Assembly: GCA_947446025.1 (NCBI GenBank)
Contig: CANFEY010000002.1
Location: 62,001-126,000, forward strand
DNA length: 64,000 nt
Direction of reading: 5' to 3'
From: Bryobacterales bacterium
Lineage (GTDB): Bacteria > Acidobacteriota > Terriglobia > Bryobacterales > Bryobacteraceae
Positions 26,292 through 35,572 of the stretch are shown here, one piece after another. Both the position numbers and the translations under genes were made by a program. Below the pieces are notes generated by a model, which did not search any database, was not told the origin of the DNA, and saw only the letters and a program-made list of their open reading frames with translations. The number at the start of each line of letters is the position of its first letter. The first letter of the stretch is position 1.

Positions 26292-27935
26292 CTACCCCGC
26301 GGTGTCGCTTAGGGGGCGTTGGAGAGACGAAATCAGCATGCCGGTGAGGACCACCACTACGCAGCCGATTACGTTGAACCAGAGGTAGGCTCCGGTGTAT
26401 TGGGCGGTGATGAAGATGGCTGCTTCGCCGGCGATGACGCCGATGAAGGCGGCGTTCGCGGTGCAGCGCTTCACGAAGAAGGCGAGGACGAATACGCCGA
26501 GCATGCCGCCGTAGAAGAGCGAGCCGACGTAGTTGACCGCTTCGATGAGCGCGCCGAAGTTGGTGGCGTAGCTGGCGAAGACCATGGCGTAGACGGCCCA
26601 GAAGGCGGTGGCGATGCGCGAGGCTCCCAGGTAGTGATAGTCGGTGCTGGTTTTCGCCATGTAGCGTTTGTAGACGTCGATGACGCTGACGGTGGCTAGC
26701 GAGTTGATCTCGCCGGAAATGGCGGACATGGCGGCTGTGAAGATGACGCCGACGACCAAGCCGACGATGCCTAGGGGCAAGTAGTTGGTGACGAAGCTTA
26801 GGAAGATGTAATTGGTGTCGGGAGCACCGGCGGCTTTCTGCGCGTCGGCGCGGACGGTATCGAGGTTCTTCTGTGCTGCTTGAAATTGTACTTTCGCGCC
26901 GGGGGCATCGTTGAGGATGGCTCGGGCGGCGAGTTGGCGCTGGCTGAAGGCGGTGTCATACCGGGCTTGCAGGGCAGGGAAGTCGGCGGTCTTGGAGACG
27001 CGTTCGAGTTGCACGGGGTTAAAGAGGACGGGGGGCTTTTCGAACATGAAGACCACGAACACCATGGCTCCGATGAAGAGGATGAAGAACTGCATCGGGA
27101 CCTTGGCCATTGCGTTGAAGAGCAGGCCCAGGCGGCTTTGACCTATGGACTTGCCGGTGAGGTAGCGCTGGACTTGGCTCTGGTCGGTGCCGAAGTAGGC
27201 GAGGGCGAGGAACATCCCGCCGATGAGGCCGGTCCAGATGTTGTAGCGGTCATTCCAGTCGAAGGTGGTGGTGACGGCGTTGAGCCGGCCTGCGGCGCCT
27301 GCTAGGGTGAGCGCGTCTGTGAAGGACACGTCGGGGGGTAGGAGCGAAATCGCGACGCCGAACGACAAGATCAGCGCGAAGAGGATCACCATCATCTGCT
27401 GCACGTCGGCCCAGGTGACTGCTTTGATGCCGCCCATCGTTGTGTAGAGCGTGACGAGGCCTCCCATTAGGAAGACGGTTCCTTGATAGGGCCAGCCTAG
27501 AATGACGGAAAGGACGATGGCGGGGGCTGAGAGCGAGATCCCTGCTCCTAGGCCGCGCGAGATGAGGAAGATGATGGTGACCAGGAGGCGGACCTTCGCG
27601 TCGAAGCGTTGTTCCAGGTACTCGTAGGCGGTGTAGACTTTGGCTCGGTGGAAGATGGGGACCACGGTGGCGCACAGAATCACCATGGCCAGTGGCAGGC
27701 CGAAGTAGAACTGCACGAAGCGCATGCCGTCGGTGTAGGCTTGCGCGGTGGTGGAGATGAAGGTGACCGCGCTGGCTTGCGTGGCCATGATGGAGAGGCC
27801 CATTGCGTACCACGGCATGGTCTTTCCGGCGAGCAGGAATTGGTCAGTGGAGGTGGAGCCTCGGCCGCGATACAAGCCGTAGGAGACGAGGAAGATCAGC
27901 CATGCGATGAGCACTGCCCAGTCGAGTGGTCTCAT
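26292..27935 (-). CDS. sodium:solute symporter family transporter
   Basis: 547 aa, about 13 transmembrane helices. Family marks are GKTMPWYAMGLSIMATQASA, then GVIFTAAMSAISGEINSLAT near residue 400. A long hydrophilic loop with a helical, Ala/Gln-rich section lies at about 320-380. It should take up an organic solute using sodium. It is the last gene of an operon with the PIG-L deacetylase and the 45-aa membrane protein; its ATG overlaps the small gene's stop by 4 bp. The solute may be a product of the deacetylase (inference). Confidence 0.85.
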   Translation of the reverse strand: MRPLDWAVLIAWLIFLVSYGLYRGRGSTSTDQFLLAGKTMPWYAMGLSIMATQASAVTFISTTAQAYTDGMRFVQFYFGLPLAMVILCATVVPIFHRAKVYTAYEYLEQRFDAKVRLLVTIIFLISRGLGAGISLSAPAIVLSVILGWPYQGTVFLMGGLVTLYTTMGGIKAVTWADVQQMMVILFALILSFGVAISLLPPDVSFTDALTLAGAAGRLNAVTTTFDWNDRYNIWTGLIGGMFLALAYFGTDQSQVQRYLTGKSIGQSRLGLLFNAMAKVPMQFFILFIGAMVFVVFMFEKPPVLFNPVQLERVSKTADFPALQARYDTAFSQRQLAARAILNDAPGAKVQFQAAQKNLDTVRADAQKAAGAPDTNYIFLSFVTNYLPLGIVGLVVGVIFTAAMSAISGEINSLATVSVIDVYKRYMAKTSTDYHYLGASRIATAFWAVYAMVFASYATNFGALIEAVNYVGSLFYGGMLGVFVLAFFVKRCTANAAFIGVIAGEAAIFITAQYTGAYLWFNVIGCVVVVLTGMLISSLQRPLSDTAG

Positions 27936-28069
27936 GGGCGATAAGCCGCTGTGAAGATGTAGAAGAGCGTGATGACGCAGGCTAGATAGATGATGACGAA
28001 GCGGTAGACGGTGGGCCAGCGTTTCAAGAAGGGCGGCGCTTCGTCAATCACCGGCCTCTCTTCGCTCAT
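27932..28069 (-). CDS. 45-aa membrane protein between deacetylase and symporter
   Basis: ATG 28069 gives a 45-residue protein: a charged N-terminus (MSEERPVIDEAPPFLKRW) and one transmembrane helix (FVIIYLACVITLFYIFTAA). Both ends overlap neighbours by 4 bp (ATGA at start and stop), which is strong evidence that it is translated. It is probably a small subunit or folding partner of the symporter, by analogy with small subunits of other sodium/solute symporters. I know no name for it. Confidence 0.72.
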   Translation of the reverse strand: MSEERPVIDEAPPFLKRWPTVYRFVIIYLACVITLFYIFTAAYRP

Positions 28070-30570
28070 TGGACCTTTCCTGCGCTGAGCATGTTGGCGA
28101 AGATGCGGTACGCTCCGGGGACCCCAGCGGGGAGTTCGCGGAACCAATCGTAGGCGGAGAAGATGTAGGCTCCCTTGCCGTATTGCGTGTAGAGCATGCC
28201 GCCTTTGAGCGGCTCTTCGCCGGGGTCGTGGGATTCGAGGACGCTCTGGTATTTTTCATCCCACTGGTCAGAGAAGTAGAGGCCGCGTTCTTGGATCCAG
28301 CCGTCGAAATCGGCTTGCGTGATTTCGTTGGGGGCGTGCAGCACTTTCAATTGTGGATTGGGGAAGTTGATGGGAGCTTGCTCTAAGGTGACGCGGCTGC
28401 CGCTGGTGCGAATGGGGTAGGGGCCGATGTGTTCCAGCGGGCCATTCGCGCCGCCTTCGTTGACGTTGTACTGCACCACGACGGTGCCGCCGTTGTTCGC
28501 GTAGGCGAAGAGCCGCTGGTAGTTGGCGCGGAGGTCGGCTCGGGTGTTCCAGGCGCGGACGCCGGTAACGACTGCATCAAATTTGGATAGGTCGCCGCGT
28601 GCGAGGTCTTGTGAGGAAAGCAGCGTGACCTCGGCACCAAGTTGGCGGATGCCTTCGGGGACTTCGTCACCGGCTCCCATCACGTAGCCGACGGTCTTTG
28701 CCAAGTTGGTGATGTTCGCACGGACCAGCGCAGTCTGCGCGGCGGGAAGCAGCATTTGCACGGGGATGTGCGGATAGTTGATGCGTGCGAGGCCGTTGGA
28801 GACGGCGGCGATGCCCACTTGCGCCACGGCTCGGATGACGCCTTTGGAGTCGGCGGCGGGCGGTGTCAGTTGGAAGGAGACGGCGGTTTGTTCGTCGGTG
28901 AAGGTGAGGTCGAAGTGTTGCGTGGCGGGAGTCACACGCCATCCCGCGGGAACTTCCAGGCGAACGTCGCCGGACTGCTTGCCGCTGTTGGAGCGCACGG
29001 GAATTTCGATCTGGCGCGCCGCGGCGGTGGTGAAGACGAGCGCGTTGGTGGATAGATCGATGGCCACAGGCGGAACGATTTCGAGCGGGCGGAATAGTTC
29101 ACCCCAGACGCGGTCCACGTAGCGGTGGCGAACGGGGCGAGTCAGTTCGATGTCCATACCGGCGATGCGGACCTTGAAGTGGGCTTCCAGCACGGGGTCA
29201 TTGTCGGCGTTGCCAATCAAGCGCTGATCGGGGATGGTATACATCGTGCCGCTCTTGGGTTGCGCGAGCCAATAGGGTCCGGAGTAAGGCTGGTTCGCGG
29301 GGACCTTCACCGTAAGCGGATATTGCGAGGGTTGATTGTTGACCAAGACGGTTTGCGGGATGTCCTGCGAAGGAGCTCCCGCCATGCCGGTGAGGCGGAT
29401 GCCGCTGATGGAGACTTGCACAGGCAGGCGCACGGTGGCGCTGGCGTTGATGCGGAGGTCGGTGCCGGGAGTGACGGCGAAGTCGTTGGCTTGGGCTTCG
29501 AGATAGAGGCCGCTGGCGAGGGCGAGGAGTTCATCGAGTTCCGTGAGTTTGCGGCGGGCAAGCGGATCATTCATGGCGGCGATCAGCGGGCGGGCTTCGG
29601 TCAACACGGGCAGTAAGCGTTCGGGATGCGCGGGCTCGAACGCGGCGAGCGCGCGGTCTACGATGGCGGCGACGCGGGCTCCGTTAGCGACGCGTCCCCA
29701 GGAAACGTCGATGCCTTCGAATAGGTCTTTCGTGGCCTTGTCGCCGGCTAGGGTGAGGAGCGTGTTCCGCTGCGCGCCGGGGCGTTCGGCGGAGCCCATG
29801 CCTTGGCTGCGATGTTGGCTGCGGCTCATGCCGGCGATTTGGCCGTAGGAGAAGCCGAGTTCCGGCGAGTAGGTGCCGAGGTCGATGTCGGCGCCTTGTT
29901 CCACGGGAGCCGCAGGGGCTGCTCCGCCGCGTCCGCCACCGCCGGGTCCGCCGTTGACGTTCTGCATGAGGCGCTTGGCTTGCCAGGGTTGGACGAAGGC
30001 TAGCTGCTCAGGGAATTTGGTGGGGTCTGCTGCGAGGGTGAAGGCTTCTTTGCCGAGGATGGCGGACGCCTGATGGTGGCCGTGGCCATCGCGCGGCGTG
30101 CCGGTGAAGCGCAACACGATTACGTCGGGCCGGAAGCGGCGGATGTTCCACACCACGTCGGCCAGGACTTGCTCACGCGACCACTGGGTGAGGGTTTCGT
30201 CGGCGATTTTTGAGAAGCCGAAGTCGATGGCGCGGGTGAAGTACTGCTCGGCTCCATCGATCTTGCGGGCGGCGATCAGTTCCTGGGTGCGGATGATTCC
30301 CATTTGGTCGCCCTGTTCGGAGCCGATGAGGTTCTGGCCGCCTTCGCCGCGGGTGAGGGCGAGGTAGGCGGTGCGCACGTGGCGGCCTCGGGCAAGGTAG
30401 GCGAGCAGCGCGGTGTTCTCGTCATCGGGGTGCGCAGCGATCATCATGACGCTGCCGAGCGTGTTGAGCTTTTCGAGCGCCTGGCGGATTTCGATTTCGC
30501 CGGAGAGCGTGCGTTGTGCTAGAACGGGCGCGACGGCGGCGAAGAAGAGGAGCGCGGTTCGTAGTCGCAT
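28066..30570 (-). CDS. exported PIG-L/LmbE-family deacetylase, long form
   Basis: 834 aa. A signal peptide (1-18) is followed by an N-terminal LmbE domain with the zinc-site motif AAHPDDEN near residue 45 and GHGHHQAS near 160. The family removes an N-acetyl group from GlcNAc conjugates. The C-terminal ~500 residues are beta-rich (NEW3/Ig-like strands, RPVRHRYVDRVWGELFRP) and then a glutamine-amidotransferase-like tail (DAVVTGVRAWNTR...GTVVVQYN). This long form is common in Bacteroidota and Acidobacteriota. It is the first gene of the operon with the small membrane protein and symporter. Confidence 0.85.
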   Translation of the reverse strand: MRLRTALLFFAAVAPVLAQRTLSGEIEIRQALEKLNTLGSVMMIAAHPDDENTALLAYLARGRHVRTAYLALTRGEGGQNLIGSEQGDQMGIIRTQELIAARKIDGAEQYFTRAIDFGFSKIADETLTQWSREQVLADVVWNIRRFRPDVIVLRFTGTPRDGHGHHQASAILGKEAFTLAADPTKFPEQLAFVQPWQAKRLMQNVNGGPGGGGRGGAAPAAPVEQGADIDLGTYSPELGFSYGQIAGMSRSQHRSQGMGSAERPGAQRNTLLTLAGDKATKDLFEGIDVSWGRVANGARVAAIVDRALAAFEPAHPERLLPVLTEARPLIAAMNDPLARRKLTELDELLALASGLYLEAQANDFAVTPGTDLRINASATVRLPVQVSISGIRLTGMAGAPSQDIPQTVLVNNQPSQYPLTVKVPANQPYSGPYWLAQPKSGTMYTIPDQRLIGNADNDPVLEAHFKVRIAGMDIELTRPVRHRYVDRVWGELFRPLEIVPPVAIDLSTNALVFTTAAARQIEIPVRSNSGKQSGDVRLEVPAGWRVTPATQHFDLTFTDEQTAVSFQLTPPAADSKGVIRAVAQVGIAAVSNGLARINYPHIPVQMLLPAAQTALVRANITNLAKTVGYVMGAGDEVPEGIRQLGAEVTLLSSQDLARGDLSKFDAVVTGVRAWNTRADLRANYQRLFAYANNGGTVVVQYNVNEGGANGPLEHIGPYPIRTSGSRVTLEQAPINFPNPQLKVLHAPNEITQADFDGWIQERGLYFSDQWDEKYQSVLESHDPGEEPLKGGMLYTQYGKGAYIFSAYDWFRELPAGVPGAYRIFANMLSAGKVQ

Positions 30571-30617
30571 GGTTCGTTTATTTTACCAGCCCCATTCGTC
30601 AGATTGGGGCTTCGGGG

Positions 30618-32060
30618 TCAATACGACTTGGCGATGACGACGCGGCGGTCTACGGTCTCGCCGGTTAGGATGCATTTTCCGGGGCCGTCGAATTCGTCCA
30701 CGGACGGGATGTTGCGGATGCTGGCCTTGAATTCCTTGATGCGGGCGTCGTTGGCGGGGTCGTCTTTGAGGTGCGCCATGACGAACTTGCCGCCGCCTTT
30801 TTCGGCGGTGACTGCGCGGAGGATGTCCTCGACTTCGCCGATGGAGTTGGCGGTGCAGGTGTTGTCCTTGAGACGCTGCTTGGCTTTCGCGAGCAGGCCG
30901 GTCTGCATGGCTTCTAGCGTTTCGGCTAGTTTCGCGACGGCCTCGGTCTGCGGGATCACTTGTTTTTCGCCCGTGTCGCGGCGCTTCAGCACGATGTTGC
31001 CGCTGGCGACGTCGCGGGGGCCGAGTTCGAAGACTACGGGCACGCCGCGCCGTTCCCAGTGGAAGAATTTCGCGCCGGGGGATTGGCCGTCTCGGGTGTC
31101 GATGTGCGCGCCGAGATCCTTCGCCAGTTTTTCGGCGACTTCCATCACGGGGCCGCGCTCTTCTTCTTTTCTAAAGATGGGCACGATCACCGCCTTGCGC
31201 GGGGCGACCTTGGGAGGCAGGACTAGGCCCTTGTCATCGGAGTGCGTCATGATGAGGCCTCCGATGAGGCGCGTGCTGACGCCCCAGCTGGTCTGCCACA
31301 CATAGTCGAGCTTGCCTTCTTTGGACTGGAATGTCACGTCGAACGCTTTGCCGAAGTTCTGGCCCAGGTCGTGACTGGTGCCCGCTTGCAGTGCGAGGCC
31401 GTTCTGCATCATGGCTTCGATGGAGTAGGAATGCACCGCGCCCGCGAATTTTTCGGCGCGCGTCTTGCGGCCCTTGATGACAGGCATCGCCATGACGTTC
31501 TCCGCTACGTCGGCATACACGTCGAGCATACGCAGCACTTCTTCCATGGCCTCTTCGTGCGAGGCGTGCGCGGTGTGGCCTTCCTGCCAGAGGAATTCGG
31601 TGGTGCGCAGGAACAAACGAGTGCGCAGCTCCCACCGGATCACGTTGGCCCACTGGTTGTATAGCAATGGCAGATCGCGATAACTCTGAATCCACTTGGC
31701 GAAGAAGTGCCCGACGATGGTTTCCGAAGTCGGTCGCAGCACATACGGCTCTTCGAGTTGCTTCCCGCCCGCGTGGGTGACCACGGCGAGTTCGGGAGCG
31801 AAGCCCTCCACGTGCTCGGCTTCTTTTTTGAGGAAGCTTTCGGGGATGAGCAGCGGCAGGTAGATGTTCTGGTGATTGGTCGCCTTGAAGCGGTCGTCGA
31901 GTTCGCGCTGTAGGCGCTCCCACACGGCGTAACCGTTGGGCTTGATGACCATGCAGCCCTTGACGATTTCGGCGGGCTCCGCCATGTCGCCCTGGAGGAC
32001 GACGTCTTGGTACCAGGTAGCGAAATCTTTCTCGCGGGGGGTGATCGGGGATTCAGCCAT
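30618..32060 (-). CDS. proS: prolyl-tRNA synthetase, archaeal/eukaryotic type
   Basis: 480 aa from ATG 32060 ([20 protein letters not shown]). Class II motifs are visible: motif 2 [20 protein letters not shown] and motif 3 in the [19 protein letters not shown] region, then an anticodon-binding domain and the short C-terminal zinc-like extension ending in the Tyr typical of this type. The absence of the inserted editing domain and the ~480-aa size identify ProS type 3, not the long bacterial form. It charges tRNA-Pro. It diverges from mrr with 76 bp between the starts. Confidence 0.92.
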   Translation of the reverse strand: MAESPITPREKDFATWYQDVVLQGDMAEPAEIVKGCMVIKPNGYAVWERLQRELDDRFKATNHQNIYLPLLIPESFLKKEAEHVEGFAPELAVVTHAGGKQLEEPYVLRPTSETIVGHFFAKWIQSYRDLPLLYNQWANVIRWELRTRLFLRTTEFLWQEGHTAHASHEEAMEEVLRMLDVYADVAENVMAMPVIKGRKTRAEKFAGAVHSYSIEAMMQNGLALQAGTSHDLGQNFGKAFDVTFQSKEGKLDYVWQTSWGVSTRLIGGLIMTHSDDKGLVLPPKVAPRKAVIVPIFRKEEERGPVMEVAEKLAKDLGAHIDTRDGQSPGAKFFHWERRGVPVVFELGPRDVASGNIVLKRRDTGEKQVIPQTEAVAKLAETLEAMQTGLLAKAKQRLKDNTCTANSIGEVEDILRAVTAEKGGGKFVMAHLKDDPANDARIKEFKASIRNIPSVDEFDGPGKCILTGETVDRRVVIAKSY

Positions 32061-32136
32061 AAGAGGGGTAACTACTAGTCTCGCGCGAAAGGGCACCGGG
32101 ACGCCAACCGGTGCTAGGATCACTGGCAACACACTC

Positions 32137-33042
32137 ATGCCGATCCCCACGTACGAAGAACTCATGTTGCCCTTCCTTCGCGTTCTAGAGGCGGGTGACA
32201 CGCTTCACATTCGCCAGATTGTGGATCAAGTGTCAGCGCGGCTGCGCCTAAGCGACCGGGACTTGGAGGAGATGATCCCGAGCGGACAGAGTACGGTTTT
32301 CGGAAACCGGATGGGGTGGGCGCGGACATATATGAAAAAGGCTGGCTTGATAGAGCCCGCCGCGAGGGCGCAGTACCGCATTACTCCCCGCGGAACAGAG
32401 CTGCTGCGGTCAAATCCTTCCGCTATTAACGGGTCTGTCCTCCGCCGTTATCCCGAATTTCTTGAATTCGTCAAGCCAAGCAGGACTAACGAGGCCACTA
32501 GCGAGCTTCAACCCGTGCCTGGCACGAGTACCCCCATTGAAGTAATTGAGGCGGGATACGAGCAGTTGCGCCGTCAGTTGGCCGACGAGATCTTGCAGTC
32601 GGTCCGAAGCGCAACTCCCGCATTTTTCGAACGCCTGGTTGTCGACGTCTTGGTGAAGATGGGCTACGGCGGTTCTCTGAAAGACGCAGGGGAGCGTTTG
32701 GGTAAATCCGGTGACGGCGGCGTAGACGGCATCATCAAAGAGGATCGTTTGGGGCTGGATCAAATCTACGTTCAAGCCAAGCGTTGGGCAAATACTGTCG
32801 GCAGGCCTGATGTTCAAGCATTCGCCGGTAGCCTACAGGGTTATCGGGCGCGCAAGGGCGTCTTCATAACGACGTCGCAATTCAGCGCTGAGGCAAAAGA
32901 CTACGTCACGCGAATCGAGACGAGGATCGTGTTGATCGATGGTGAGCAATTGGCGGAACTGATGATGGATTTCGGAGTCGGCGTTACAGAAGTCGCCAGT
33001 TATCACTTGAAGAAGCTTGATCCCGACTATTTCGAAGAATAG
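32137..33042 (+). CDS. mrr: Mrr-family type IV restriction endonuclease
   Basis: 301 aa from ATG 32137. A winged-helix Mrr N-terminal domain ([34 protein letters not shown]) is followed by the catalytic domain: [18 protein letters not shown], then [25 protein letters not shown]. The D...QxK site is the Mrr version of the PD-(D/E)xK nuclease. It is expected to cut DNA with foreign methylation. No methylase or specificity gene is adjacent, fitting a stand-alone type IV system. It is less GC-biased than its neighbours. Confidence 0.85.
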   Translation: MPIPTYEELMLPFLRVLEAGDTLHIRQIVDQVSARLRLSDRDLEEMIPSGQSTVFGNRMGWARTYMKKAGLIEPAARAQYRITPRGTELLRSNPSAINGSVLRRYPEFLEFVKPSRTNEATSELQPVPGTSTPIEVIEAGYEQLRRQLADEILQSVRSATPAFFERLVVDVLVKMGYGGSLKDAGERLGKSGDGGVDGIIKEDRLGLDQIYVQAKRWANTVGRPDVQAFAGSLQGYRARKGVFITTSQFSAEAKDYVTRIETRIVLIDGEQLAELMMDFGVGVTEVASYHLKKLDPDYFEE

Positions 33043-33206
33043 GGAGACTCAGCCATCACTTCGAGCACGCTGCTGATGGCTTCGCGGATGTTCACTAGGA
33101 GTTCTTCGACGGACTCGCCTTGCGAGTAGCAGCCGGGCAAGGCGGGGACTTCTGCCCAATAGCCGCCCTCGGGCTCTTCGTGAATGACGACTGCGTAGTT
33201 GTTCAC
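33027..33206 (-). CDS. HicB-like antitoxin without HicA
   Basis: 59 aa from a GTG at 33206: NNYAVVIHEEPEGGYWAEVP, then ALPGCYSQGESVEELLVNIREAI. This is the partial RNase-H fold of HicB. A longer frame exists upstream, but it is antisense to brnT and lacks a convincing start. No hicA lies beside it. It is divergent from brnT, and the brn operator region lies 50 bp upstream of its start. It overlaps the mrr 3' end by 16 bp. Confidence 0.65.
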   Translation of the reverse strand: MNNYAVVIHEEPEGGYWAEVPALPGCYSQGESVEELLVNIREAISSVLEVMAESPYSSK

Positions 33207-33240
33207 GTCCTCATTGCACAGGGTCGGCGCGGTTGCTACA

Positions 33241-33269
33241 TTGTCAGGCTTGATGTATATACGTAATAT
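33241..33269 (+). promoter_or_regulatory. brnT promoter
   Basis: -35 TTGTCA (33241-33246), a 17-bp spacer and -10 TAATAT (33264-33269) form a good sigma-70 promoter. Transcription would start near 33276, giving a leader of about 10 nt before the GTG of brnT. No Shine-Dalgarno was seen. Confidence 0.6.
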
Positions 33270-33277
33270 GTATATAC
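33254..33277. promoter_or_regulatory. paired operator over the brnT -10 box
   Basis: TGTATATAC occurs twice (33254-33262 and 33269-33277), separated by GTAATA. Each copy contains the 8-bp palindrome GTATATAC, with a centre spacing of 15 bp. They flank and overlap the -10 box, the expected placement for autorepression by a ribbon-helix-helix antitoxin such as BrnA. Confidence 0.6.
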
Positions 33278-33284
33278 TGCTCTT

Positions 33285-33572
33285 GTGCTGGATGGACTTC
33301 TCGGATTCGAGTGGGACGTACACAACGTTAGCCACATTGCGCTCCATGGAGTGTTGCCGAATGAGGTCGAAGAGGCGGTAGCACGGACGCACATTCTCTT
33401 CCCATCCACGCCACGGGGGCGGGAGAAGCGATGGAAGTTGCTTGGGCGGGCCGCCAGTGGCCGGTATTTGGTGGTGATTTTCACCGTGCGCGGCTTGCAT
33501 TTCCGCACGGTGACCGCTTATCCGATGAACCTTAAAGAAAGGAAACTGTATGGCCCGCAAATTGAAGGCTGA
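33285..33572 (+). CDS. brnT: BrnT ribonuclease toxin
   Basis: 95 aa from GTG 33285. Conserved BrnT blocks are FEWDVHNVSHIALHGV, NEVEEAVAR, EKRWKLLGRAASGRYLVVIF and VRGLHFRTVTAYPMNLKERK. BrnT is a RelE-fold mRNA-cleaving toxin. It overlaps the antitoxin gene by 23 bp, and toxin-first order is normal for this family. Confidence 0.8.
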   Translation: MLDGLLGFEWDVHNVSHIALHGVLPNEVEEAVARTHILFPSTPRGREKRWKLLGRAASGRYLVVIFTVRGLHFRTVTAYPMNLKERKLYGPQIEG

Positions 33573-33870
33573 AGGTGAAGAGGCTTGGTATGCGAGCGAT
33601 GAAGGGCGGCGCGCGACGCAGCGGGAATTCGAGCGGGCGCTGAAGCGGGGGGCTGTGTTGCGCTCGGAGGGATCGGCGATTCGGTTGACCGATGCGAAGG
33701 TTCTGGCGGAGTTGGTGGATCAGGCTCGGGCGAAAGCGACCAGGGCGATTTCGATACGGCTCCCGGTTGCAGACCTTGACCACGCGCAAAAGATCGCGGC
33801 CAAGGAGGGCATCGGGTATCAGACGGTGTTGAAGCGGGCCATACGGGCGGGATTGAGGAAGGTGTCGTAG
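33550..33870 (+). CDS. BrnA-like/CopG antitoxin
   Basis: 106 aa. The C-terminal half contains the ribbon-helix-helix RAISIRLPVADLDHAQKIAA with helix IGYQTVLKRAIRAGLRKV, and the N-terminal half is charged and presumably wraps the toxin. It is expected to neutralise BrnT and bind the upstream operator. AAAGGAAA precedes the ATG. Confidence 0.75.
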   Translation: MARKLKAEGEEAWYASDEGRRATQREFERALKRGAVLRSEGSAIRLTDAKVLAELVDQARAKATRAISIRLPVADLDHAQKIAAKEGIGYQTVLKRAIRAGLRKVS

Positions 33871-33970
33871 TTAGGGTGCTCGTTCGGACCGCTAGCTCGC
33901 GCGCGCGGTTCCGGAGGGAAGGCCTCGCGTCGCACGGCGGTGTTGCTATAGTTGCTGACGGAAGGCACCT

Positions 33971-34441
33971 ATGACTCATTACTTGCGCGCGATGGGGATG
34001 TTGATGCTGCTGTGCGTGGGGACCTGCTTGCACGCGGAGACGAAGCCGTTGGAGATGCGGTGGAATGAGTTGGCTCCGTTGATTAGCGGGCAGCGGGTTG
34101 AGGTGATTCAGCACGACGGGCTGAAGATCAAGGGCGAGGTGGTCACGGTGCGTGATGCCGAGCTGCTGCTGGATGCTAAGGGGAATCGCGTGGTGGCGCG
34201 GGCTTCGGTGGCGCAGATCAATTTGGAACGGCGGCGCGGGGCTTGGGGGCGGTCGTTGGGGACTGTGCTCGGGATACTTACGGGGATGACGGTGGGCGGG
34301 TATGCGGCGTTTCATACGGACTCGGCGGGGGTGGCGATTCCGGTTTTCCTGGGGGTCGCCGGGGGAATCGGCACTAGCGGCTACTATTTGGGCAGGCAGA
34401 TTGACCGGCGTGTCACGAAGATCCGAATTGTCTCTCAATAG
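33971..34441 (+). CDS. secreted/membrane protein with an Sm-like strand region
   Basis: 156 aa. Signal peptide (1-22). A small beta region (GQRVEVIQHDGLKIKGEVVT, then AELLLDAKGNRVVARASVAQ) resembles an Sm-like fold. A Gly-rich hydrophobic segment follows (GTVLGILTGMTVGGYA...VFLGVAGGIG), probably two membrane helices. Function unknown. It overlaps the convergent gene by 7 bp. Confidence 0.5.
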   Translation: MTHYLRAMGMLMLLCVGTCLHAETKPLEMRWNELAPLISGQRVEVIQHDGLKIKGEVVTVRDAELLLDAKGNRVVARASVAQINLERRRGAWGRSLGTVLGILTGMTVGGYAAFHTDSAGVAIPVFLGVAGGIGTSGYYLGRQIDRRVTKIRIVSQ

Positions 34442-35496
34442 GGATCGTCGATAACCACCCACTCCTTCTTGTCCTTGTCCGGCAGTGAGTAGTCGAAGCG
34501 GCGCGCGCGTGCAACATTCCAGATGCGGAGATTCTCCTCAACCTGGAGTATGTCCATGTCCCGCAAGGGCACGCCCTCGATCAGATTCTTGACCAGGATT
34601 TCCGATGCAGCGCGCCGGCCTATTTCGGATTCATCCGCGGAAACCGCTGCCACGGCAAAACGGAGTACATCCTCGAGCGAAACGCCTACGAACGGCTTGT
34701 GGGCATCCCGGGCAAACTGTCCGAAGTTCTGGGTCAGGTAGGACCACCCGAAAAATACGTCCGCCGAACCCAGTTGTTGAGGAGTTAAGGCCGGTTGCCG
34801 CGTCTCAATTTCGATGAGCATGGGGGATGGCGTCATCATTCTCACGGCGGCCCTTGTTTTCTCCAGCGCTATGCGGTCCTGGGCAAGCGCGGAATTGTAG
34901 ACAAACCCCAAGCGCGCCTGAGGGAACAACCTGGCGATGACGGCCACTCGATCGTTCATGTCCTTTCCATAGGTTGCGCCCGCGATTAAGCCTCGTGTCT
35001 GTCCGTCTCCAGGGAGCGGGATCAACCCGCTTGCGTGCGGATCTGTGACTCCTACGAAGATCAGCGGGATGGTGGAGTGGCGCCGATGGGCATACACGCT
35101 GACTTCAGTGCCGAATGTCACTAGGTACATGGGCGGGCGGCCAAATCGTGAAAGCAATTCGTTAAAGACCGCCCGATTCTTCTGTTCGGCCTCTTCGCCG
35201 CTTTCCGGGCATCCATGAGCGACTTCAAAGTGCGGGAAGTGGAGGGTGGGGTCCAGCAACTCTTCAACCTTGCTCCGGAAGGTTTCCATCAACCTCCGGC
35301 TATAGGGCATGTCCCCGTTCAACACCAATCCGATGTGGACGAGACGTTTGCCTGGCGTAGCCGGGGGGGCCGGCGGTTGTTTCTTCCCGAAGAGTTTCCC
35401 AGTCAGTTGCCCCAATTCCCGTTTAAAGCCGACCACGAGAGTCACCACAACAGCGGCGACGCCAATCACCAGGGTTAGTTCTTCCGTTAAGGACAT
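34435..35496 (-). CDS. membrane-anchored ABC-type substrate-binding domain protein
   Basis: 353 aa. An N-terminal transmembrane helix (LVIGVAAVVVTLVVGF) and Pro-rich linker lead to a periplasmic-binding fold of the ABC_sub_bind/TrpX type: HIGLVLNGDMPYSRRLMETF, IPLIFVGVTDPHASGL, LFPQARLGFVYNS, VGVSLEDVLRFAVAAV, SEIGRRAASEILVKNLI. There is no permease or ATPase nearby, and the protein is anchored rather than free or lipidated. A sensory role is as likely as transport. Less GC-biased than its flanks. Confidence 0.65.
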   Translation of the reverse strand: MSLTEELTLVIGVAAVVVTLVVGFKRELGQLTGKLFGKKQPPAPPATPGKRLVHIGLVLNGDMPYSRRLMETFRSKVEELLDPTLHFPHFEVAHGCPESGEEAEQKNRAVFNELLSRFGRPPMYLVTFGTEVSVYAHRRHSTIPLIFVGVTDPHASGLIPLPGDGQTRGLIAGATYGKDMNDRVAVIARLFPQARLGFVYNSALAQDRIALEKTRAAVRMMTPSPMLIEIETRQPALTPQQLGSADVFFGWSYLTQNFGQFARDAHKPFVGVSLEDVLRFAVAAVSADESEIGRRAASEILVKNLIEGVPLRDMDILQVEENLRIWNVARARRFDYSLPDKDKKEWVVIDDPY

Positions 35497-35572
35497 TAAC
35501 CGGCTATTGTAACCTGTGGAGGGTGGTGGGCCGTTTAAGCGGGCATTGCGGCCACAACCGAACGCTGCCCCG

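Noticed and set aside
33207-33560. N-terminal extension of the hicB-like gene to 33560
   Set aside because: The added sequence is antisense to brnT and unrelated to HicB; the typical HicB start NNYAVVI is at 33206.
35516-35572. GTG start for the KirBac channel at 35516
   Set aside because: Lies within 20 bp of the divergent gene's start and adds residues not typical of the family; ATG 35573 preferred, though not certain.
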